Assembly: GCA_945879075.1 (NCBI GenBank)
Contig: CAMCUY010000005.1
Coordinates: 1-64,000, forward strand
Direction: 5' to 3'
DNA: 64,000 nucleotides
DNA from: Akkermansia muciniphila
GTDB taxonomy: Bacteria > Verrucomicrobiota > Verrucomicrobiia > Verrucomicrobiales > Akkermansiaceae
Part shown: positions 58,971-64,000 of the stretch, piece by piece
Position numbering within the stretch: position 1 is the stretch's first letter
How the letters are laid out: every line of letters begins with the position of its first letter
Made by a program: the position numbers and the translations under genes
The notes under the pieces: generated by a model
Database searches by the model: none
What the model saw: only the letters and a program-made list of their open reading frames with translations
What the model was told of the DNA's origin: nothing

Positions 58971-59791
58971 TTTTCCACACCACTCCCATGCCGTTCTCCT
59001 TCCAAACCGTCAGCGCGCTTGTCCTCCGCTACGTGTTCCTCTACACGCGCCATCCGGTGCGCTTCGTGGAACTGATCTTCTGGCCGCTGGTCGATCTGCT
59101 CGTCTGGGGATTCCTAACGATTTACCTCCAGAAGCACGCGGCTGCCGGATTTCCCGCCACCATCACCTTCCTCATCGGCGGGATGATCCTTTGGGACGTC
59201 TTGTTCCGCTCCCAGCAAGGCGTCGCCATTTCCTTCCTGGAGGACGTGTGGACGCGCAACCTGCTCAACGTCTTCGTCGCCCCCGTGCGGACCGTCGAAT
59301 ACGTGGCCGCGACCTGTCTGGTAGGCGTGCTGCGCGTCTGCGTGACCCTGGTCATCCTCACGGTGGTGGCGGCGCTCGCCTACCGATTCCACCTCGCGGA
59401 TCTCGGTCTCGCGCTGATTCCCTTCCTCGGAAACCTCATGCTGTTCGGCTGGTTCCTCGGCATGGTCTCGACCGCGCTGATCATGCGCTGGGGGCAGGCC
59501 GCCGAGAGCTTGGCATGGGCGGTGCCGTTCTTCATCCAGCCGCTCGCCGCGGTTTTCTATCCGGTCTCGGTGCTGCCATGGTGGCTCCAGCCGGTCGCCA
59601 AAGCCCTGCCCTGCACGCCGATCTTCGAAGGCATGCGCGCCGTGCTATCAGGCCAAGCCGCGCCGTGGGGCCAGCTCCAGTCCGCGTTCCTGCTCAACCT
59701 CGTCTGGGGAGGACTCGCCGCCTGGTTCTTCGCCGCAAACCTCCGCCATGTCCGCAAGACCGGCCTGCTGGTCAAGGTGGCCACGCAGTGA
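58967..59791 (+). CDS. ABC-2-type transport permease
   Basis: The 274-residue protein has six hydrophobic helices of the ABC-2 kind, including VELIFWPLVDLLVWGFLTIYLQ, IGGMILWDVLFRSQQGVAISF and FFIQPLAAVFYPVSVLPWWLQP. The last is the hallmark ABC-2 segment before the final helices. It pairs with the ATPase encoded four bases upstream. The substrate is not indicated. Its stop overlaps the end of the convergent formate dehydrogenase gene by 20 bases. Confidence 0.85.
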   Translation: MIFHTTPMPFSFQTVSALVLRYVFLYTRHPVRFVELIFWPLVDLLVWGFLTIYLQKHAAAGFPATITFLIGGMILWDVLFRSQQGVAISFLEDVWTRNLLNVFVAPVRTVEYVAATCLVGVLRVCVTLVILTVVAALAYRFHLADLGLALIPFLGNLMLFGWFLGMVSTALIMRWGQAAESLAWAVPFFIQPLAAVFYPVSVLPWWLQPVAKALPCTPIFEGMRAVLSGQAAPWGQLQSAFLLNLVWGGLAAWFFAANLRHVRKTGLLVKVATQ

Positions 59792-62453
59792 CGCATTGCT
59801 TATCGACGCGCACCGCCACGACCTTGTATTCCGGCGTCATCACCTGCTTGTCCCGACCCTGCCCGGTGAGGCGGTTCAGTCCGATTTCCCTGTCGTGAAA
59901 AGTCGCGAAAAGCCCGCCCGCCTTGACTCTCGGATCGATGTGCAGCGGCATTTCCACCACGCCGTGACGGCTGAAAACCCGCACGCATTCGCCCTCTTCG
60001 AGTCCGAGCCGCGCGGCGTCGGCGGGGGAAATGTCGAGCGTGTCGGTGAGGCGCAGTTCGCGGTTCGGCGTGCGCATGGTCATGGTGCCGGCGTTGAATT
60101 GATAGAGCGTGCGTCCGGTGGTGAGCAAAAACGGATAGTCCGGCGAAGTCGCCTCGGTCGATTCCTGGAAACCGACGCATTGCAACGGCGCGGTCTTGCT
60201 GCCGGCGAAGGATTCCGTGTGCAGAATCGAAGTGCCGGGATGCGACTCGTCAGGACACGGCCACTGCAATCCGCCGTGCTCGAGACGCGCGTAACTGATG
60301 CCCGCGCCCGCCTTCCACACGCTGCGGATTTCATTCCAAACCTCCTCGGCGGAGTGAAATACGAACGCCGCGCCGAAACCCATCTCCCGCGCCACACCGC
60401 AAACGATTTGCCAATCCGCCCGCGCCTGGCCCGGAGCCGTCACCGCTCGCCGCACGCGCTGGATGCGCCGCTCGGAGTTCATGAATGTGCCTTCCTTCTC
60501 AAATGGCGACGCCGCTGGTAGGAACACGTGCCCAAACTCGCGCGCGAGCTCGTTGAAAAACAAATCCTGCACGATGACGAGTTGGACGGAGCCGAGTGCG
60601 TCATGGGTCCGGATCGTGTCGGGATTGGTGAAAGCGACGTCATAACCGATCGCCCACAGCGCCTTGAGCTCGCAGCGTCCCGCGGCGTCGATCATTTCCA
60701 TCAGATTCAAGCCGCGGGCTGTGGGCAGCGGCGCATTCCACGCGGCGGCGAACACATCGCGGCCCTGCTCGATGGGAACATAGCCCGTCAGATGACCCGG
60801 CTCGCAGCCCATGTGCGCGGAGCCTTGCACGTTGTTCTGCCCGCGCAACGGATTCACGCCGCTGCCGGGTTTGCCGAAATTCCCCGTGAGCAGCGCGAGA
60901 TTCACCAGCGCCATCACGCCCTCCGTGCCCTGCACCTGCTCGGTCATGCCGAGTCCGTGGAAGGCCATCGCCGGTGTGCTCGTGCCGTAAATCCTCGCCG
61001 CCGCGCGGATGTCTTCCGCTTTCACGCCGCAGATTTCCGCCGCCCGCTCCGGTGTCCAGTCGCGGATGAATTCGCGGAACTCCCCGCCGCCGCTTACCCG
61101 CTCGCGGAGCGCGGTTTCATCCGCCAGCGACTCGTCGAGAATGACGTGCGCCAAGGCGTTGAGCAGTGGAATGTTAGTTCCGGGTCGCAGCGCGAGATGG
61201 ACGTCGGCGTGAAGCGTCAGCTCGGTGGCCCGCGGGTCGATGACAACCAACCCGGCCCCGCGCAGCACCGCCTGCTTGATGCGCGCGCCGACGATCGGAT
61301 GCCCCTCGGTCGGGTTGCAGCCGCAGATGAGGAACGCGGCGGAGTGCTCGATGTCGTCGAATGAATTGGTCGCCGCGCCGGTGCCGAGCATCCGCCTCAT
61401 CGCCGCCGCGGTCGGAGCGTGGCAGACGCGCGCGCAGCAATCCACGTTGTTGGTGCCGAGCACGACTCGAGCGAATTTCTGCGCCACGTAATTTTCCTCG
61501 TTCGTCCCGCGCGCTGAGCCGAGCATGCCGACACTCTGCGGTCCGTGCGCGTCGAGGGTTTCCTGCAACCGCGTCGCCACGAACCGCGTCGCCTCTTCCC
61601 ACGTCACCGTCCGCCATTCCGAGCCTTCGCGGATCATCGGCTCGCGCACGCGTTCCGGCGAGTGCGTGAAGCCGAACGCATAGCGCCCTTTCACGCAGAG
61701 GTGCCCCTTGCTGACGGGCGCATCGGCCACCGGCTTCACCTGCACGATCCGTTCATCCCGCGTGCCGACAAGCATCTCGCAGCCAGTGCCGCAATACGGA
61801 CAAACCGTCCGCGTCCACGCGTCCGGCCTGCCGTGTTCGAGCACCGAGCGGTCTTCGATCGCGCCGGTCGGGCAGGTGTCCGCGCAAGCACCGCAGCTCA
61901 CGCAATCGCTCTCTAGCAAGCTGCCGCCGCGGTTCGGCAGGATGCGCGTGGCGTCGCCGCGGCCCCACGCCCGCCAAGCGAACTGGCCCTGCACTTCATC
62001 GCAAATCCGGATGCAGCGCGAGCAGGTGATGCACTGCGCCATGTCAACGTGCAGGTAGGGATGCGTGGTGTCGGTGAAATGCTCGCCATCTCCGTCCCCA
62101 GTCGTGACGCCGTAATGCCGCAGCCAGTGATGGAAGGGTTTGTCGGGCGCTTGTAGGACGGCTGCAGCCGGATAGCCAGCGGCTTGCAAGCGCAGCAAAG
62201 TGCGCCGCGCGTCTTCCACCGCGGGCGGATGCGTCTCGATTTCCATGCCGTCTAGCAGCGGCGTGTTGCAGGCGGTGGCGTGACGGCTCCAACCTTTCAC
62301 CGCGACCACGCAAAGGCGGCACGCGCCACTCGGCTGCAGTCGCTCGTCGTGGCAAAGCGTCGGCACATCCGCATCGTGGGCGCGCAGGGCGTCGAGGATC
62401 GTCACTTCCTCGGGTGCCTCGCACGGCTTGCCGTTGATTGTTACGCGAAGCAT
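59772..62453 (-). CDS. fdhA: Formate dehydrogenase alpha subunit (molybdopterin, Cys type)
   Basis: The start is the ATG at 62453 (MLRVTINGKPCEAPEEVTILDAL), giving 893 residues; the track start is too early. N-terminal iron-sulfur binding includes TLCHDERLQPSGACRLC, CITCSRCIRICDE and CVSCGACADTCPTGA. The molybdopterin part begins with the CPYCGTGCEML cluster. VDCCARVCHAPT carries a cysteine where some homologues have selenocysteine, so the Mo or W is bound by Cys. It oxidises formate, passing electrons via FdhB to NAD. It overlaps fdhB by 13 bases. Confidence 0.9.
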   Translation of the reverse strand: MLRVTINGKPCEAPEEVTILDALRAHDADVPTLCHDERLQPSGACRLCVVAVKGWSRHATACNTPLLDGMEIETHPPAVEDARRTLLRLQAAGYPAAAVLQAPDKPFHHWLRHYGVTTGDGDGEHFTDTTHPYLHVDMAQCITCSRCIRICDEVQGQFAWRAWGRGDATRILPNRGGSLLESDCVSCGACADTCPTGAIEDRSVLEHGRPDAWTRTVCPYCGTGCEMLVGTRDERIVQVKPVADAPVSKGHLCVKGRYAFGFTHSPERVREPMIREGSEWRTVTWEEATRFVATRLQETLDAHGPQSVGMLGSARGTNEENYVAQKFARVVLGTNNVDCCARVCHAPTAAAMRRMLGTGAATNSFDDIEHSAAFLICGCNPTEGHPIVGARIKQAVLRGAGLVVIDPRATELTLHADVHLALRPGTNIPLLNALAHVILDESLADETALRERVSGGGEFREFIRDWTPERAAEICGVKAEDIRAAARIYGTSTPAMAFHGLGMTEQVQGTEGVMALVNLALLTGNFGKPGSGVNPLRGQNNVQGSAHMGCEPGHLTGYVPIEQGRDVFAAAWNAPLPTARGLNLMEMIDAAGRCELKALWAIGYDVAFTNPDTIRTHDALGSVQLVIVQDLFFNELAREFGHVFLPAASPFEKEGTFMNSERRIQRVRRAVTAPGQARADWQIVCGVAREMGFGAAFVFHSAEEVWNEIRSVWKAGAGISYARLEHGGLQWPCPDESHPGTSILHTESFAGSKTAPLQCVGFQESTEATSPDYPFLLTTGRTLYQFNAGTMTMRTPNRELRLTDTLDISPADAARLGLEEGECVRVFSRHGVVEMPLHIDPRVKAGGLFATFHDREIGLNRLTGQGRDKQVMTPEYKVVAVRVDKQCVTAWPP

Positions 62454-63862
62454 GACGCGACCTCCTCTCCGTAGTATCGCATCACGGATTCCGCGAACGC
62501 GGCGAGTCCCGTGCCGTGGCCGCAAAGGCTGGTCCATTTCAAGGCGTTCACGATTTCGCGCCACTCGCCGTCGTCCGCTTTCGCGAAAATTTCCTCAATG
62601 CGCCGGGTGCCGAGACGGCAGGGCGTGCATTTGCCGCACGACTCGTAAGCCCCGAACGAAAACACATGCCGCACCAGCGCCGCGATGGAAGTGCGCTCGT
62701 CAAAGGCGATGACCCCGCCATGACCGGCACTCGCGCCGATGGCCGCGAGCTCCTCGAAACCAAACATCGTATCCAACAAACCCGGCGGAATGATGCCTGC
62801 TAACGGACCACCGATGATCACGCCCTTGAGCGCGCCCTTTCGCAAACCGCCGCCGATTTCCTCCACGATCCGCCGCACTGAAATGCCGAACTCGACTTCA
62901 TAAAGACCGGGCCGCGCGAAGAGCGAGTTGAGCGACACCAGCTTCGTGCCGCGGCTCTTGGAAAAGCCGAGCGCCTGGTAGGCGTCGGCGCCGTGCTCGA
63001 TGATCCACGGCACGTTGGCGAAAGTCTCGACGTTGTTCGCCACCGTCGGCTGGCCGAAAATTCCGCGCTCCGTCAAATAGGGGGGCCTCGCCATCACTTC
63101 GGGACGCCGGCCCTCGATCGACAGCAGCAGCGCGCTTTCCTCACCGCAAATATAGCTGCCATGGCCGACGAAAACCTCGATGTCGAAACCACGCCCGAGA
63201 ATTCCCGCATCGCGTGCCTCCGCCAGCGCGCGCTCGAGCGACGAACGCGCGGCGGGGTATTCGTGGCGCAGATAGATCCAGCCGCGCTCCGCGCCAATGC
63301 CGTGGGCGGCGATCGCCATGCCTTCGATCAGCGCGTGCGGATCATCCTCCATCAAGAAGCGGTCACTGAACGCGCCCGCGTCGCCTTCGTCTGCATTGGC
63401 GACGACATACTTCGGCGAGGATTTCTGAGCCGCCGCCGTTAACCACTTTTGGCCGGTCGGAAACCCCGCGCCGCCGCGACCGCGCAGGCCGGACTTCTCG
63501 ACCGCATCGAGCACCGCCTCCGGCGGAGCGGCGCGCGCGATTTCCAACGCGTGATAGCCGCCGCCGCGCCAATACGTTTCGAGGGAGCGCGCCCCGCCTT
63601 CCGCCAACCGCTTGAGCACGACGGCTTCGCGCGAGTGGACTTCGATGCGGGGACGCCGTCCGGAAAGTCCAGTCACCGGGGATTCGAAGCAGCGCCCCAG
63701 GCAGTAAACCCGCGGGTCTTCGCACGGCTGAGCCTCGCCGCTGGAGTTCCGCGCGACGAAGCAAGCCGTGCCTTGGCACGCCCGTCCCGCGAGATCGCAG
63801 CCGCGCAAGTGATAGAACGAATCCACCTCCGGTCCCGGCTCGTAGCGGCGGCGCGCGTGCAT
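62441..63862 (-). CDS. fdhB: Formate dehydrogenase beta subunit (NuoF-like, NAD/FMN)
   Basis: The 473-residue protein combines a short N-terminal cysteine-rich region (HLRGCDLAGRACQGTACF, CLGRC) that recalls a NuoE-type [2Fe-2S] domain with a NuoF-like body. LRGRGGAGFPTGQKWL and ANADEGDAGAFSDRF are the FMN/NAD parts, and ESCGKCTPCRLGTRRIEEI the [4Fe-4S] ligands. It moves electrons from formate oxidation to NAD. It starts 2 bases after the upstream ppsA stop, so all three may be co-transcribed. No separate gamma subunit is seen. Confidence 0.88.
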   Translation of the reverse strand: MHARRRYEPGPEVDSFYHLRGCDLAGRACQGTACFVARNSSGEAQPCEDPRVYCLGRCFESPVTGLSGRRPRIEVHSREAVVLKRLAEGGARSLETYWRGGGYHALEIARAAPPEAVLDAVEKSGLRGRGGAGFPTGQKWLTAAAQKSSPKYVVANADEGDAGAFSDRFLMEDDPHALIEGMAIAAHGIGAERGWIYLRHEYPAARSSLERALAEARDAGILGRGFDIEVFVGHGSYICGEESALLLSIEGRRPEVMARPPYLTERGIFGQPTVANNVETFANVPWIIEHGADAYQALGFSKSRGTKLVSLNSLFARPGLYEVEFGISVRRIVEEIGGGLRKGALKGVIIGGPLAGIIPPGLLDTMFGFEELAAIGASAGHGGVIAFDERTSIAALVRHVFSFGAYESCGKCTPCRLGTRRIEEIFAKADDGEWREIVNALKWTSLCGHGTGLAAFAESVMRYYGEEVASCFA

Positions 63863-63864
63863 GG

Positions 63865-64000
63865 CTAGAATTTCCCTCCCAGTTTCCGCTCCGTCTCCAG
63901 GATCGCGAGCGTTGTCTTGAGCACCGTGTCGGGATTGAGGGAAATGCTGTCGATCCCCTGTTCGACGAGGAATTGCGCGAACTCCGGATAGTCGCTCGGC
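63865..64000 (-). CDS. ppsA: C-terminus of phosphoenolpyruvate synthase, cut by the window edge
   Basis: The last 44 codons before the TAG at 63867-63865 read PSDYPEFAQFLVEQGIDSISLNPDTVLKTTLAILE, a close match to the end of PpsA-type PEP synthases, where ISLNPD is part of the PEP-utilising enzyme's final barrel. The rest lies beyond the window. Such enzymes turn pyruvate and ATP into PEP. The gene is directly upstream of fdhB. Confidence 0.75.
   Translation of the reverse strand, partial: PSDYPEFAQFLVEQGIDSISLNPDTVLKTTLAILETERKLGGKF

Noticed and set aside
62441-62453. Selenocysteine FdhA
   Set aside because: The metal-ligand position reads VCHAPT, with a cysteine codon, so no recoded TGA is needed.
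1-64000. rRNA, tRNA and riboswitch candidates
   Set aside because: None of the cloverleaf, rRNA or conserved riboswitch patterns was found by eye; small or degenerate ones could be missed.

Overview
The window looks like chromosome from a GC-rich member of the Verrucomicrobia (Verrucomicrobiae, Luteolibacter/Haloferula-like). This is inferred from gene content, not from a 16S gene: two PEP-CTERM proteins, a large protein of autotransporter-type beta-strand repeats, a DUF1800/DUF1501 pair, a long Bacteroidetes-type PurF, and a FecA-like receptor beside its own TonB/ExbB/ExbD. I saw no rRNA, tRNA or CRISPR array.

Layout. 1-4.0 kb (minus): TonB-dependent receptor, tonB, exbB, exbD and the start of a membrane protein, with a perfect 17-bp Fur-like palindrome just before the receptor. 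4.1-13.4 kb: ABC-F ATPase, a nucleotidyltransferase/small-protein pair, pabB, an EF-G, ilvC, an L,D-transpeptidase and a cytochrome b562-like protein. 13.5-21.1 kb: pbpC, DUF485 plus ActP-type symporter, a YraQ-type permease with its TIGR03943 partner, a membrane protein and recR. 21.0-24.6 kb: a patchwork island of toxin-antitoxin debris (nucleotidyltransferase fragments, an HI0074/nucleotidyltransferase chimera, a parDE-like pair, an ORF6N gene with an in-frame stop) around a Gfo/Idh/MocA oxidoreductase, bracketed by copies of the recR 3' end.

24.6-34.0 kb: M3 oligopeptidase, DUF1800 and DUF1501 genes, hicBA, a peptidase scrap, an acyltransferase and a glycoside hydrolase-glycosyltransferase fusion. 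34.2-42.1 kb: lepA, a second ExbB/ExbD-type operon, pyrE, purF and purM. 42.1-48.8 kb: a second accessory region in which transposase remnants surround a 1240-residue PEP-CTERM beta-repeat protein. It is flanked by two direct copies of the purM 5' end that differ in DNA but not in protein. 48.9-64 kb: L,D-transpeptidase-like protein, trpB, PEP-CTERM metalloprotease, metallophosphoesterase, lipoate-ligase-like protein, aspartate aminotransferase, DUF47 plus PiT phosphate transport, an ABC-2 exporter, and an NAD-type formate dehydrogenase (fdhA, fdhB) following the end of a phosphoenolpyruvate synthase gene.

Most of the window is ordinary metabolism and envelope biology. The regions worth a second look are the recR island and the purM-flanked segment, both of which carry junctions that suggest past recombination, and the short repeat elements found inside coding sequences. 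No function is proposed where none could be recognised. All calls come from reading the sequence and the supplied translations; no database search was run.
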